Assembly (NCBI RefSeq): GCF_032121415.1
Contig: NZ_CP135079.1
Coordinates: forward strand, 2,666,001-2,730,000
DNA length: 64,000 nucleotides
From: Streptomyces parvus
GTDB taxonomy: Bacteria > Actinomycetota > Actinomycetes > Streptomycetales > Streptomycetaceae
Reading direction: 5' to 3'
Positions 45,981-55,441 of this stretch are shown piece by piece. Numbering within the stretch: the stretch's first letter is position 1; each line of letters opens with the position of its first letter. The notes beneath the pieces were generated by a model. The model saw nothing but the letters and a program-made list of their open reading frames with translations. It was not told where the DNA came from and did not search any database. A program made the position numbers and the translations under genes.

Positions 45981-46663
45981 TTGACGACGTGGCGACCGAC
46001 CCCAGCACGAGCAGCGACAAGAGCAGGACTTCCCCCTCCCGCCGGGCCCGGCGGGTCCGGATGACGGGGAAGGAGCGCCGCGAGCAGCTGCTGGACATCG
46101 GGCGGGCCCTGTTCGCCGACAAGGGCTTCGAGGGCACGTCGGTGGAGGAGATCGCGGCGCGCGCCGGGGTGTCCAAGCCGGTGGTGTACGAGCACTTCGG
46201 CGGCAAGGAGGGCCTGTACGCGGTGGTGGTCGACCGCGAGATGCGCCGGCTGCTGGACATGGTGACGGGGGCGCTCACGGCGGGCCATCCGCGCGAGCTG
46301 CTGGAGCAGGCGGCGTTCGCGCTGCTGGACTACATCGAGTCGTACACGGACGGTTTCCGGATCCTGGTGCGGGATTCGCCGGTGGCGCAGTCGACGGGTA
46401 CGTTCGCGTCGCTGATCAGCGATATCGCCACGCAGGTGGAGGACATCCTGGGCCTGGAGTTCAAGGCCCGCGGCTTCGACCCGAAGCTGGCCCCGCTGTA
46501 CGCGCAGGCACTTGTGGGGATGGTGGCGCTGACGGGCCAGTGGTGGCTGGACGTCCGCAAGCCGAAGAAGGCCGAGGTGGCCGCCCACCTGGTGAACCTC
46601 TGCTGGCACGGGCTGGAGAACCTGGAGGCCAAGCCCCGGCTGATAGGGCACCGGAAGAGCTGA
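45977..46663 (+). CDS. TetR-family regulator of the desaturase operon
   Basis: A 228-residue TetR regulator. The N-terminal HTH is visible in EEIAARAGVSKPVVYEHFGGKEGLYAVVVDREM; the ligand domain follows. ATG at 45977 overlaps the desaturase stop. Comparable regulators sense acyl-CoA and repress desaturase genes, so control of the CCGTA/TACGG element upstream is a reasonable inference. Confidence 0.93.
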   Translation: MIDDVATDPSTSSDKSRTSPSRRARRVRMTGKERREQLLDIGRALFADKGFEGTSVEEIAARAGVSKPVVYEHFGGKEGLYAVVVDREMRRLLDMVTGALTAGHPRELLEQAAFALLDYIESYTDGFRILVRDSPVAQSTGTFASLISDIATQVEDILGLEFKARGFDPKLAPLYAQALVGMVALTGQWWLDVRKPKKAEVAAHLVNLCWHGLENLEAKPRLIGHRKS

Positions 46664-46676
46664 GGAGCGGGCCGGG

Positions 46677-47054
46677 TTACGCGTCCGGTTCCAGGAACTC
46701 CAGGCGGTTGCCGGCCGGGTCGTGGGCGTAGAAACGGCGGTGGCCGGGGAGGGCTCCGTCCCATTCGACGGGGACGCCGTGGGACTCCAGGCGGGCCGCG
46801 TACGCCTCGATGCCGGTGACGCGCAGGCCCGGGTGGGCCTTCTTCGCGGGGCGGAAGTCCTCCTCCACGCCCAGGTGGAGCTGGACCGGTCCGGCGGCGA
46901 ACCAGCAGCCGCCGCGGGCGGCGAGCACCGGGGGCTTGGGGATCTCCTTCATGCCCAGGGCGTCGGCGTAGAAGGTGCGCAGGGCGTCCTCGGAGCCGGG
47001 CGGGGCGGCGAGCTGGACGTGGTCGACGGCGGCGAGGCCGGCAGCGGCGGTCAT
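46677..47054 (-). CDS. VOC (glyoxalase-fold) protein
   Basis: A 125-residue single-domain VOC protein (DHVQLAAPPGSEDALRTFYADALGM at the N-terminus, RRFYAHDPAGNRLEFLEP at the end, with the terminal metal-ligand Glu in LEFLE). AAGGAGAGG precedes the ATG, which shares one base with the methyltransferase stop (TGATG). Function beyond fold unknown. Confidence 0.9.
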   Translation of the reverse strand: MTAAAGLAAVDHVQLAAPPGSEDALRTFYADALGMKEIPKPPVLAARGGCWFAAGPVQLHLGVEEDFRPAKKAHPGLRVTGIEAYAARLESHGVPVEWDGALPGHRRFYAHDPAGNRLEFLEPDA

Positions 47055-47863
47055 CACCTCTCCTTGCGGGCTACGGCGAAGATGCGGCGGAACGGGAAGA
47101 CCGTGCCGTACGGGCCCGGCGGGTAGGCCTCGCGGAGCAGGTCGCGGTATTCGGCGAGGAACGCGTCGCGGGCGGCCTGGTCGTCGGCGAGGGCGGTGAG
47201 GACGGGGCGCAGGGCGGTGCCCTTGACCCAGTCGAGGACCGCGTCGTCGCCGTGCAGGGTCTGCAGGTAGGTGGTCTCCCAGACGTCGGCCGCGCAGCCG
47301 AGGTCGCGGAGGCGGGTGAGGTAGTCGGCGGGGTCCAGGACCGAGGCGGTGCGGTCGCCGACGCCGTGGAGCAGGGGGCGCCAGCGGTCGGACTCGCGGA
47401 GGCGGGCCAGGAGCGTGTGGCTGGGGGCGGTGAAGTTGCCGGGAACCTGGAAGGCGAGGGTGCCGCCGGGGGCGAGGGCGTCGAGCCAGCGGGGGAAGTG
47501 GCCGGCGTGTCCGGGGATCCACTGGAGTGCGGAGGTGGAGACGATCAGGCCGTACGTCTCGGTGGGCTCCCAGGTCGCGGCGTCGGCCTCGGCGAAGTCG
47601 AGCAGGGGCGGCCGGGCGTGGGCGGCGGCCTCGGCGAGCATCTCGCGCGAGGTGTCGTAGCCGGTGATCCGGGCGTCGGGCCAGCGGTCGGCGAGGAGCG
47701 CGGTGACGTTGCCCGCACCGCAGCCGAGGTCGGCGATACGGGGTGCGGGGTGGCCGGGGAGGTGGCCGATACGGGCCAGGAGGTCCTGGAAGGGGCGGGT
47801 CCGGTGGTCCGCGTGACGCAGGTACTGCTGCGGATCCCAGGAGGGCTGGTCGCATGAGGTCAT
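47054..47863 (-). CDS. Class I SAM-dependent methyltransferase (trans-aconitate methyltransferase-like)
   Basis: A 269-residue enzyme with SAM motif I IADLGCGAGNVTALL, acidic motif II GYDTSREML, motif LDFAEADAATWEP, and the Tam-like STSALQWIPGHAGHFPRWLDAL. Relatives methylate trans-aconitate or similar acids. ATG at 47863 has no clear ribosome site and lies 26 bases from the first MarR-type operator, so it may be leaderless and MarR-controlled. It is co-transcribed with the VOC gene. Confidence 0.9.
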   Translation of the reverse strand: MTSCDQPSWDPQQYLRHADHRTRPFQDLLARIGHLPGHPAPRIADLGCGAGNVTALLADRWPDARITGYDTSREMLAEAAAHARPPLLDFAEADAATWEPTETYGLIVSTSALQWIPGHAGHFPRWLDALAPGGTLAFQVPGNFTAPSHTLLARLRESDRWRPLLHGVGDRTASVLDPADYLTRLRDLGCAADVWETTYLQTLHGDDAVLDWVKGTALRPVLTALADDQAARDAFLAEYRDLLREAYPPGPYGTVFPFRRIFAVARKER

Positions 47864-47888
47864 GGGAACAGGATCACGCCGCAACTCT

Positions 47889-47930
47889 CTTGATGTCAAG
47901 ACACTTGAATTCAAGAGACTTCATGTCGAG
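47889..47930. promoter_or_regulatory. Three phased MarR-type operators in the divergent promoter
   Basis: Three 12-mers, CTTGATGTCAAG (47889-47900), CTTGAATTCAAG (47904-47915) and CTTCATGTCGAG (47919-47930), start exactly 15 bases apart. The middle one is a perfect palindrome, the first has perfect five-base arms (CTTGA/TCAAG), and the third is degenerate. They lie between the methyltransferase and MarR genes and fit the TTGAATTCAA-type MarR box. Confidence 0.8.
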
Positions 47931-47938
47931 GGACCCTC

Positions 47939-47944
47939 TACACT
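47939..47944 (+). promoter_or_regulatory. -10 element of a probably leaderless marR transcript
   Basis: TACACT lies seven bases before the ATG at 47952, with no ribosome site between them. The operators sit immediately upstream, over the expected -35 region. Confidence 0.55.
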
Positions 47945-47951
47945 GATCGAC

Positions 47952-48449
47952 ATGGAGGACGAGGTCGACCGACTGGTCGCTGCATGGCGCCGCGAGCGCC
48001 CCGACCTCGACGTGGAACCACTCGAGGTGCTCAGTCGCGTCTCCCGCCTGGCGCGCCACCTCGACCGGGCCCGCCGCATAGCCTTCTCCGAGCACAACCT
48101 GGAGCCGTGGGAGTTCGACGTGCTCACGTCGCTGCGCCGGGCCGGCGCCCCCTACCAGCTCTCCCCCGGGCAGCTCCTCACCCAGACCCTGGTCACCTCG
48201 GGCACGATGACCAACCGCATCGACCGGCTCACCAAGAAGAACCTCGTCGAGCGGCTGCCCGACCCGAACGACCGGCGCGGCGTCCTCGTCCGGCTCACGG
48301 CCGAGGGGCGCGACAAGGCCGACCAGTCGCTGGCCGGGCTGCTCGACCAGGAGCGCGCCATCCTCGGCGAGCTGTCCCGCGCCCAGCGCGGCGAACTGGC
48401 CGGGCTACTGCGCCAGTTGACCGCCCCGTTCGACAACATCCCGACCTGA
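47952..48449 (+). CDS. MarR-family transcriptional regulator
   Basis: A 165-residue MarR repressor. A dimerisation helix at the N-terminus, then LSPGQLLTQTLVTSGTMTNRIDRLTKKNLVERLPDPNDRRGVLVRLTAEG, the recognition helix and wing. It diverges from the methyltransferase/VOC operon across three operator repeats and probably represses both sides. Its last 45 bases overlap the end of the convergent LuxR gene. Confidence 0.95.
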   Translation: MEDEVDRLVAAWRRERPDLDVEPLEVLSRVSRLARHLDRARRIAFSEHNLEPWEFDVLTSLRRAGAPYQLSPGQLLTQTLVTSGTMTNRIDRLTKKNLVERLPDPNDRRGVLVRLTAEGRDKADQSLAGLLDQERAILGELSRAQRGELAGLLRQLTAPFDNIPT

Positions 48450-49190
48450 AGCACCCGTTTGCGGGCTCACGGGGCCGACCCCCGCCCGGCGGGCCAGCGC
48501 CACCGCGGCCAGCGTCGAGTGCACCCCGAGCTTGCCCAGCACGTTCTGCATATGGGTGCGCACGGTGTGCGGGGACAGGAACAGCCGCTCTGCGACCGCC
48601 TTGCGGCCCAGGCCCGCCACCATGCAGCGCAGCACCTCGCGCTCCCGGGGCGTCAGCGACTCCACCAGCCGCTCGCTCTCGGTGCGGTGCTTGCGGGCGG
48701 TGGTCAGCTCCCGCAGGACGCCGGTGAGCAGGGCGGGCGGCAGATGCGTCTCGTCGCGCAGCACGCCCCGGATCACCGACAGCAGCCGTTGCAGCGAGCA
48801 GTCCTTGGCCACCCAGCCCGAGGCCCCCGCCTGGAGCGCCCGGGCGGCGGCGCGCGGGTCGTCCTTCTCGGCGAGCACCACCGACCGCACGGCGGGCCGG
48901 GCCGCGCGGACCCCGGCGACCAGCGCGATGCCGTCGACGGCGGCCGTCTCCTCCTGCCGGGGCGCGGGGACGGCAGACGGCTCACCGCCCGTCAGGGCAC
49001 CCAGCTCGGCGTCGACCAGGAGCACGTCGTAACCGCGCCCCTCGGCGGCCGCGCGCTCCAGGGCGCGCAGCGCGGCCGGGCCGCTGCCCGCGGCGGAGAC
49101 GTCGACGTCCGGTTCGGCCGCGAGGGCGGCCGCGAGCGACTCGGCGAAGATGCGGTGGTCGTCCACCACGAGAACCCGGATACGCGCCAC
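48405..49190 (-). CDS. NarL/LuxR-type response regulator
   Basis: A 261-residue regulator. The receiver opens with RVLVVDDHRIFAESLAAAL; the phosphoacceptor Asp is in YDVLLVDAELG, and Lys in WVAKDCS is retained. The C-terminal LuxR HTH is LTPREREVLRCMVAGLGRKAVAERLFLSPHTVRTHMQNVLGKLG. GTG at 49190 opens the receiver. It has no adjacent kinase. The receiver has a Gly/Ala-rich insertion after the Asp. Confidence 0.92.
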   Translation of the reverse strand: MARIRVLVVDDHRIFAESLAAALAAEPDVDVSAAGSGPAALRALERAAAEGRGYDVLLVDAELGALTGGEPSAVPAPRQEETAAVDGIALVAGVRAARPAVRSVVLAEKDDPRAAARALQAGASGWVAKDCSLQRLLSVIRGVLRDETHLPPALLTGVLRELTTARKHRTESERLVESLTPREREVLRCMVAGLGRKAVAERLFLSPHTVRTHMQNVLGKLGVHSTLAAVALARRAGVGPVSPQTGASGRDVVERGGQLAQ

Positions 49191-49436
49191 AGAACCCCCA
49201 TCGGCGGGGGCGGAAAGCTGCGGGTACGGCGTCCGGGGCCGCACTGTGGCCTGCCGCGCCGACGACCGCCGTCGTCGAACCGCCTGCCATCCTGCCCGGA
49301 CGCCGTACCCGGCTTTCTCGCTCCCCTGAATCGACACCGGCCCCCACCGGTGCTGAGCATCAGCGTACGGGCGGGGGCCGCAGGGGGAAGGCGATTCGGC
49401 GAACTGGTTGTCTCAGACGGGTCTTAGGGTGGATTC

Positions 49437-49877
49437 ATGTTCCGTCTTGAGACAGAAGTAGACAAAGAACGTCGCATTCTGCTGAGCGGGCGTCTGCACG
49501 AGGACAACGTCGCCGCGTCGGCGGGCCTGCGTGATCTGCTCTCCACCTCCGCCGAGCACGAAGTCCCGCTGGAGGTGTGGGCGTTGGACGAGCACGGGGC
49601 CCTGGCCGGCGGGCTGACCGGGCGGACCTGGGCGTACTGGCTGCACGTCGATCTGCTCTGGGTCGACGCCCCGCACCGGGGCCTCGGCCTCGGCGCGGGG
49701 CTGCTCGCCGAGGCCGAGCGGGCTGCCCGCACCGACCGCGCCTGCACCCGCTCGCGGCTGGAGACCTGGGACTTCCAGGCCCCCGGCTTCTACCGCGGAC
49801 AGGGGTACGAGGAGATCGGCCGGGTCGCCGACTACCCGCCCGGAGTCACCGAGTTCATCCTGGTCAAGGACCTGTGA
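49437..49877 (+). CDS. GNAT-family N-acetyltransferase
   Basis: A 146-residue GNAT protein with the acetyl-CoA motif A HRGLGLGAGLLAEAERAAR (pattern RxxGxG) and motif B around FYRGQGYEEIG. Related small GNATs acetylate amines or peptides; the substrate is not evident. Its 3' end faces galK, 36 bases away. Confidence 0.92.
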   Translation: MFRLETEVDKERRILLSGRLHEDNVAASAGLRDLLSTSAEHEVPLEVWALDEHGALAGGLTGRTWAYWLHVDLLWVDAPHRGLGLGAGLLAEAERAARTDRACTRSRLETWDFQAPGFYRGQGYEEIGRVADYPPGVTEFILVKDL

Positions 49878-49913
49878 ACCCCGGACCCGGAGACGGCTCG
49901 AAGGCCCTCGGGC

Positions 49914-51116
49914 TCAGCGCAGCCGACGTGCTCCGGCGGACGGAACGGCGTCGAAGATCCCCGGGGCCGCGTGCCCGGCCGACGCGAACGCCTCGCTGAC
50001 CGCCTTGGCCACCGCCTCGGCCGCCGCCTCCTCCACCAGGACGACCGCCGAGCCGCCGAAACCGCCCCCGGTCATCCGCGCACCGAGCGCCCCGGCCGCG
50101 TTCGCCGTCTCGACCACGAGGTCCAACTCCGGGCAGGAGACCCGCAGATCGTCGCGGAGCGAGAGGTGCCCCTCGTTCAGGACGGGGCCCGCGGCGCGGA
50201 CGTCGCCCGCGTCGAGCAGGGCGATGACCTGCTCGACCCGGCGGTTGTCGCCGACGACATGGCGTACGTAGCGGATGACGGACTCGTCCGCCCCGGCGTC
50301 GGCGAGGGCGGTGAGCGCCGTGGCGAGGTCCTCGTACGGCAGATCGCGCAGCATCGGTATGCCGAGCAGCCGGGCGCCCTCCTCGCAGCCGGCCCGGCGC
50401 TCCGCGTACGCCCCGTCGCCGAGCGCGTGCTTGACCCGGGTGTCGACGACCAGGAGCGTCAGGCCCTGGGAGGCGAGGTCGAAGGGGACCTGGCGCAGGG
50501 AGAGGTCCCGGGTGTCGAGGTGGAGGGCGTGGCCCTCGGTGCAGCAGGCCGAGGCCATCTGGTCCATGATTCCGCAGGGCACGCCCACGAAGTCGTTCTC
50601 GGCGCGGCGGCCGATGACGGCGAGTTCGGCGGCGCTCAGGCCGAGTTCGAAGAGGTCGTTCAGCGCGAGCGCGGTGACGACTTCGAGGGCGGCGGAGGAG
50701 GACAGGCCGGCACCGGTGGGCACGGTGGAGGTCAGGGCGATGTCCGCCCCGGGGACCGGGTGCCCGGCCTCGCGCAGGGCCCAGAGCACCCCGGCGGGGT
50801 AGGCGGCCCAGCCGTGGCCGGAGTGCGGGGCGAGTTCGTCGACGCGCAGCGAGACGACGCCGCCGGGAACGTCGGTGGAGTAGAGGCGCAGAACACCGTC
50901 GGCGCGGCGGGAGACGGCGGCGACGGCGGCGTGCGGGAGGGCGAGCGGCATGACGAAGCCGTCGTTGAAGTCGGTGTACTCGCCGATCAGATTCACTCGT
51001 CCGGGTGCGGCCCAGATGCCCTCGGGCTCGCTTCCGTACAGCTCGGCGAAGGTGGCGGCGGGGTCGGCCGGGTCTCCCTCGACGACGGTCACGGTCGGTT
51101 CAGCGTGCTGGGTCAT
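49914..51116 (-). CDS. galK: Galactokinase
   Basis: A 400-residue GHMP kinase: galactose plus ATP to galactose-1-phosphate. Signatures: substrate motif [22 protein letters not shown] motif [14 protein letters not shown], and C-terminal [17 protein letters not shown] at 51116 overlaps the galE stop (51113). Third gene of the galT-galE-galK Leloir operon. Confidence 0.97.
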   Translation of the reverse strand: MTQHAEPTVTVVEGDPADPAATFAELYGSEPEGIWAAPGRVNLIGEYTDFNDGFVMPLALPHAAVAAVSRRADGVLRLYSTDVPGGVVSLRVDELAPHSGHGWAAYPAGVLWALREAGHPVPGADIALTSTVPTGAGLSSSAALEVVTALALNDLFELGLSAAELAVIGRRAENDFVGVPCGIMDQMASACCTEGHALHLDTRDLSLRQVPFDLASQGLTLLVVDTRVKHALGDGAYAERRAGCEEGARLLGIPMLRDLPYEDLATALTALADAGADESVIRYVRHVVGDNRRVEQVIALLDAGDVRAAGPVLNEGHLSLRDDLRVSCPELDLVVETANAAGALGARMTGGGFGGSAVVLVEEAAAEAVAKAVSEAFASAGHAAPGIFDAVPSAGARRLR

Positions 51117-52111
51117 GGGGTGGTCGTGTCCTCTCGGCGGGCGAACTGCCAGGCGTCGGCGATGATTCCGGCCAGGTCGGCGCGGGAGGGCTGCCAGCCG
51201 AGGCGCTCGACGGCGGTGGCGGCGGAGGCGACGAGGACGGCCGGGTCGCCGCCGCGGCGGGGGGCGGCGGTCTCGGGGACCGGGTGGCCGGTGACCTTGC
51301 GGACGGTCTCGATGACCTCGCGGACCGAGAATCCGTTGCCGTTGCCGAGGTTGCAGATCAGGTGCTCGCCCGGGGCTGCGGCGGTCAGGGCCAGCAGGTG
51401 GGCCTCGGCGAGGTCGGCGACGTGGATGTAGTCGCGGACGCAGGTGCCGTCGGGGGTGGGGTAGTCGTCGCCGTAGACGTTGATCGACTCGCGCTTGCCG
51501 AGAGCGACTTGGAGGACCAGCGGGATGAGGTGGGACTCGGGGTCGTGGCGTTCGCCGCACCTGCCGTACGCCCCGGCCACGTTGAAGTAGCGCAGCGAGA
51601 CGGCGGCCAGGCCGTGGGCGGTGGCCTCGCCGCTGATCATGTGGTCGACGGCGAGCTTGGACGCGCCGTAGGGGCTGGTGGGGGCGGTGGGGTCGGTCTC
51701 GGTGATGGGGCTGGAGACCGGTTCGCCGTAGGTGGCGGCGGTGGAGGAGAACACGAGGGTGCGCACGCCGTGTTCGCGCATGGCGGCGAGCAGGGCGGTG
51801 GTGCCGCCGACGTTGTTGACCCAGTACTTCTCGGGGTTCACCACGGACTCGCCGACCTGCGAGAAGGCGGCGAAGTGCAGGACGCCGTCGTAGGAGGGGT
51901 CCAGATGGCGGGCGGCGTCCTGGATGCGGCCCTCGACGAACGCGGCCCCGGCCGGGACGCCCTCGCGGAAGCCGGTGGACAGGTCGTCGAGGACGGTCAC
52001 GGTGTGCCCGGCCTCCAGCAGGTGCTGGGCGACGACGCTGCCGACGTATCCGGCACCGCCGGTGACCAGGTACTTCTTCCGGTCGTCGCGGACGTTCTGG
52101 GGGTTGCTCAC
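51113..52111 (-). CDS. galE: UDP-glucose 4-epimerase
   Basis: A 332-residue SDR epimerase. NAD-binding [14 protein letters not shown]; catalytic Ser/Tyr-x3-Lys in [11 protein letters not shown] and [27 protein letters not shown] is a GalE signature. GTG at 52111 overlaps the galT stop (GTGA). Confidence 0.97.
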   Translation of the reverse strand: MSNPQNVRDDRKKYLVTGGAGYVGSVVAQHLLEAGHTVTVLDDLSTGFREGVPAGAAFVEGRIQDAARHLDPSYDGVLHFAAFSQVGESVVNPEKYWVNNVGGTTALLAAMREHGVRTLVFSSTAATYGEPVSSPITETDPTAPTSPYGASKLAVDHMISGEATAHGLAAVSLRYFNVAGAYGRCGERHDPESHLIPLVLQVALGKRESINVYGDDYPTPDGTCVRDYIHVADLAEAHLLALTAAAPGEHLICNLGNGNGFSVREVIETVRKVTGHPVPETAAPRRGGDPAVLVASAATAVERLGWQPSRADLAGIIADAWQFARREDTTTP

Positions 52112-53151
52112 TGGCTCGCTACCTCTCGCAGTCGCTCGGCCGCGGCCTCCGGCGGCACGTCGTTGATGAACACGCTCATGCCGGACTCGGACCCCGCGAG
52201 GAACTTCAGCTTGCCGGAGGTCCGGCGAATGGTGAAAAGCTCCAGGTGCAGGGCGAACTCCTCCCGGCCGTCGACCCCGAAGGGCGCCTGGTGCCAGGCG
52301 GAGATGTACGGGGTCGGCGGCTCGCCGGGTCCGAAGATCCGGTCGAAGCGCCTCAAGAGTTCCAGATAGACCTGGGGGAACTCCGCCCGCGCGCCCTCCT
52401 CCAGCTCCCGCAGGTCGGGGACGCGGCGGCGGGGGTGGAGGTGGACCTCGTAGGGCCAGTGCGCCGCGTAGGGGACGAAGGCGATCCAGTGGTCGGTGGC
52501 GAGGACGACGCGTGAGCCGTCCTTCTCCTCGCGGGCGACCACGTCGTCGAAGAGGTTGGAGCCCTTCTCCTCGCGGTGCCGGGCTGCCGAGCGGAGCATC
52601 AGCTCGGTGCGCGGGGTGACGAAGGGGTAGCCGTAGATCTGGCCGTGCGGGTGGCCGAGGGTGACGCCGATCTCGGCGCCGCGGTTCTCGAAGCAGAAGA
52701 CCTGGGTGACCTGGTCGAGGGCGGCGAGGGCGGCGGTGCGGTCGGTCCAGGCGGCGAGGACGAGCGCGGCCTGCTCCTCGGTGAGGTCGGCGAAGGACGC
52801 GTCGTGGTCGGAGGTGAAGCAGACGACCTCGCAGCGGCCGGAGTCACCGGCGAGCGAGGGGAAGCGGTTCTCGAAGACCGCCACGTCGTAGTGGCCGTCG
52901 GGGATCTCGCTGTGCCGGCCCTCCCGGGTGGGGCAGAGCGGGCAGGCGTCGGCAGGCGGGTGGTAGGTGCGGGCCTGGCGGTGCGAGGCGATGGCGACCG
53001 CGTCGCCGAGCAGCGGATCGCGGCGGATCTCGGACGAGGTCGAGACGGGGTCCAGGGGGCGCTGGTCGACGGCGTCGCGGACGGTGTCCTCCGCGGCGTC
53101 GTAGTAGATCAGCTCACGGCCGTCGGCGAGGGTCGTCACCGTCTTCTTCAC
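52108..53151 (-). CDS. galT: Galactose-1-phosphate uridylyltransferase
   Basis: A 347-residue HIT-superfamily transferase. ACPLCP is a zinc pair; the active-site block is [15 protein letters not shown], with the nucleophilic His in HPHGQ. GTG at 53151 has GGAGG upstream, and the extra in-frame upstream codons lack support. First gene of the gal operon. Confidence 0.97.
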   Translation of the reverse strand: MKKTVTTLADGRELIYYDAAEDTVRDAVDQRPLDPVSTSSEIRRDPLLGDAVAIASHRQARTYHPPADACPLCPTREGRHSEIPDGHYDVAVFENRFPSLAGDSGRCEVVCFTSDHDASFADLTEEQAALVLAAWTDRTAALAALDQVTQVFCFENRGAEIGVTLGHPHGQIYGYPFVTPRTELMLRSAARHREEKGSNLFDDVVAREEKDGSRVVLATDHWIAFVPYAAHWPYEVHLHPRRRVPDLRELEEGARAEFPQVYLELLRRFDRIFGPGEPPTPYISAWHQAPFGVDGREEFALHLELFTIRRTSGKLKFLAGSESGMSVFINDVPPEAAAERLREVASQ

Positions 53152-53386
53152 CAGGGTCCTCCACCAGATCCCTCCAACATAATCGCACATAACAAATCAC
53201 AAGCGAACACCTCCGTCAATGCCGGAGGACGGCGGGTCCAGCGCCGGGAGCGCGGGCCGCATACCCGGACATTCACCCGCACTCGATCACGATCGAACAA
53301 AGAACGCCAACGAGACTGTTCATTTCTCGAACATGACGGCGTAAGTTCCGTCGGGTTAAGTTCGCGATACGAAGCGAGTACCCCCC
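53152..53386. promoter_or_regulatory. Divergent promoter region galT / symporter
   Basis: An AT-richer 235-base gap. Next to galT is an AT-rich tract (53178-53204, with CATAATCGCACATAACAAATCAC). Closer to the symporter is an inverted repeat TGTTC-N7-GAACA (53317-53333) and further GAAC half-sites. These fit a shared galactose-responsive regulator site, but no regulator gene is adjacent. Confidence 0.5.
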
Positions 53387-55057
53387 ATGCACACACTGGC
53401 CGAAGGGCTTCGGCTCCCCACGAACGGGCTCGACTACGCCATCCTGGCGATCTACTTCGTCGTCGTCCTCGGCATCGGCTTCATGGCCCGTGCCAGCGTC
53501 AGGACGAGCCTCGACTTCTTCCTCTCCGGACGGTCCCTGCCCGCCTGGGTGACCGGGCTCGCCTTCGTCGCGGCGAACCTCGGCGCCACCGAGATCCTCG
53601 GCATGGCGGCCACTGGCGCGCAGTACGGCGTCGCGGTGGTGCACTGGTACTGGATCGGCGCGATCCCCGCCATGGTCTTCCTCGGCCTGGTGATGATGCC
53701 GTTCTACTACCGCTCCAAGGTGCGCTCGGTGCCGGAGTTCCTGCTCCAGCGGTTCGACAGGTCCGCGCACCTGCTGAGCTCCGTGCTCTTCGCGTTCGCG
53801 GCGATCCTCATCGCGGGCGTCAACCTCTACGCCCTGTCGATCGTCGTGGAGGCGCTCCTCGGCTGGCCGCAGTGGGTCGCGATCGTCGTCGCGGGCCTGT
53901 TCGTGCTGGTCTACATCACGATCGGCGGGCTCTCCTCGGCGATCTACAACGAGGTGCTCCAGTTCTTCGTCATCCTCGCCGCGCTGATCCCCCTCACCGT
54001 CCTCGGCCTGAAGCGGGTCGGCGGCTGGGACGCCATGAGCGACTCGCTGACGAAGCAGCACGGCGGGGACTTCATGACCGCCTGGGGCGGCACCGGCATC
54101 GGTGACCCCAACCCGCTGGGCGCCAACTGGCTGACGATCATCCTCGGCCTCGGCTTCGTGCTGTCCTTCGGCTACTGGACGACGAACTTCGCCGAGGTGC
54201 AGCGCGCTCTCTCGGCGAAGAACCTCTCCGCCGCCAAGCGCACCCCGCTGATCGCCGCCTTCCCGAAGATCTTCATCGTCTTCGCGGTGATGATCCCGGG
54301 CCTGGTCGCCGCCGTGATCGTGCCCAAGATCGGCACCCCGGACTCCGACCTGACCTACAACGACGCGATACCCCTGCTGATGCAGGAGCTGCTCCCCAAC
54401 GGTGTCCTCGGCATCGCGGTGACCGGTCTGCTCGCCGCGTTCATGGCGGGCATGGCGGCCAACGTCTCCTCGTTCAACACGGTGTTCACCACCGACATCT
54501 GGCAGCGGTACGTGGTGAAGGACAGGCCGGACACGTACTACCTGAGGTTCGGGCGGCTGATCACGGCGATCGGCGTCCTGGCCTCGATCGGCACGGCGTT
54601 CATCGCCGCCAGCTTCTCGAACATCATGAGCTACCTCCAGACGCTGTTCTCGTTCTTCAACGTCCCGATGTTCGTCGTCTTCATCATCGGCATGTTCTGG
54701 AAGCGGGCCTCGATGAAGTCCGGCGTCTGGGGCCTGGTCGCGGGTACCGCGGCCGCGATGATCAACTACTTCTGGATCTACAAGGGCGGGATCATCGACA
54801 TCCCCTCCGACCAGGGCGCCAACTTCGTCTCCGCGATCGTCGGCTTCGTCGCCGGAGCCGTCGTCATGGTCGTCGTCACCCTCTTCACCGCGCCGAAGCC
54901 CGAGGCGGAGCTGGCCGGTCTGGTGTACGGGACCGAGTCGCCGAGCCCCGACGAGGAGCTGGAGGAGGCCGACAGGGCCTGGTACCGCAAGCCGGCGCTG
55001 CTCGGCTGGGGCGCGATCGTGCTCGCCGCCGCGTGCTACATCCCCTACTCGTTCTGA
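53387..55057 (+). CDS. Sodium:solute symporter (SSS family), probable galactose/sugar transporter
   Basis: A 556-residue transporter with about 14 membrane segments. The SSS core includes GRSLPAWVTGLAFVAANLGATEILGM early in the protein and GLLAAFMAGMAANVSSFNTVFTTDIWQRY in the middle, a signature of SGLT-type carriers. It diverges from galT-galE-galK, so sodium-coupled galactose uptake is the likely job. The ATG is preceded by C-rich sequence without an SD. Confidence 0.93.
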   Translation: MHTLAEGLRLPTNGLDYAILAIYFVVVLGIGFMARASVRTSLDFFLSGRSLPAWVTGLAFVAANLGATEILGMAATGAQYGVAVVHWYWIGAIPAMVFLGLVMMPFYYRSKVRSVPEFLLQRFDRSAHLLSSVLFAFAAILIAGVNLYALSIVVEALLGWPQWVAIVVAGLFVLVYITIGGLSSAIYNEVLQFFVILAALIPLTVLGLKRVGGWDAMSDSLTKQHGGDFMTAWGGTGIGDPNPLGANWLTIILGLGFVLSFGYWTTNFAEVQRALSAKNLSAAKRTPLIAAFPKIFIVFAVMIPGLVAAVIVPKIGTPDSDLTYNDAIPLLMQELLPNGVLGIAVTGLLAAFMAGMAANVSSFNTVFTTDIWQRYVVKDRPDTYYLRFGRLITAIGVLASIGTAFIAASFSNIMSYLQTLFSFFNVPMFVVFIIGMFWKRASMKSGVWGLVAGTAAAMINYFWIYKGGIIDIPSDQGANFVSAIVGFVAGAVVMVVVTLFTAPKPEAELAGLVYGTESPSPDEELEEADRAWYRKPALLGWGAIVLAAACYIPYSF

Positions 55058-55072
55058 TCGGAGGCACTCACC

Positions 55073-55381
55073 ATGTCCGACCTGCACAAGGAAGTCTCCG
55101 AGCTGGAGCGCAAGTCCGCGACCGCGGCCCGTCTCTTCGACATCCGGCGGATCATCGGCGGCCTGTTCGTGGTCTACGGAGTGATCGTCACCATCGCCGG
55201 GCTCAGCCCGTCCGACGCCGACCTGAAGAAGGCCGAGGGCGTCCACATAAACCTGTGGACCGGCCTCGCCATGCTGGCGCTCGGCCTGTTCTTCCTGGTC
55301 TGGATGAAGCTGCGCCCGGCCGAGGCTCCGGCGGCCCCGGAAGCGGAGCCGGAGCGGGCGCCGGGGGCCGACGCGGACTGA
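55073..55381 (+). CDS. Small two-helix membrane protein, partner of the symporter
   Basis: A 102-residue protein with two membrane helices (IIGGLFVVYGVIVTIAGL and LWTGLAMLALGLFFLVWM) and an acidic Ala/Glu tail. GGAGG lies before the ATG and it starts 15 bases after the symporter stop, so it is co-transcribed. I do not know its function; a small accessory subunit of the transporter is plausible. Confidence 0.85.
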   Translation: MSDLHKEVSELERKSATAARLFDIRRIIGGLFVVYGVIVTIAGLSPSDADLKKAEGVHINLWTGLAMLALGLFFLVWMKLRPAEAPAAPEAEPERAPGADAD

Positions 55382-55397
55382 TCCGCCGCGCGCCCCC

Positions 55398-55441
55398 AGG
55401 GGCCGTACGTCACCCGCGCTGTCCGGGAACGTACGGCCCCT
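55398..55441. terminator. Bidirectional hairpin between convergent genes
   Basis: A perfect 13-bp stem, arm AGGGGCCGTACGT (55398-55410) with 55429-55441, overlapping the end of the LuxR gene. It could terminate both the symporter operon and the LuxR transcript. Confidence 0.65.
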
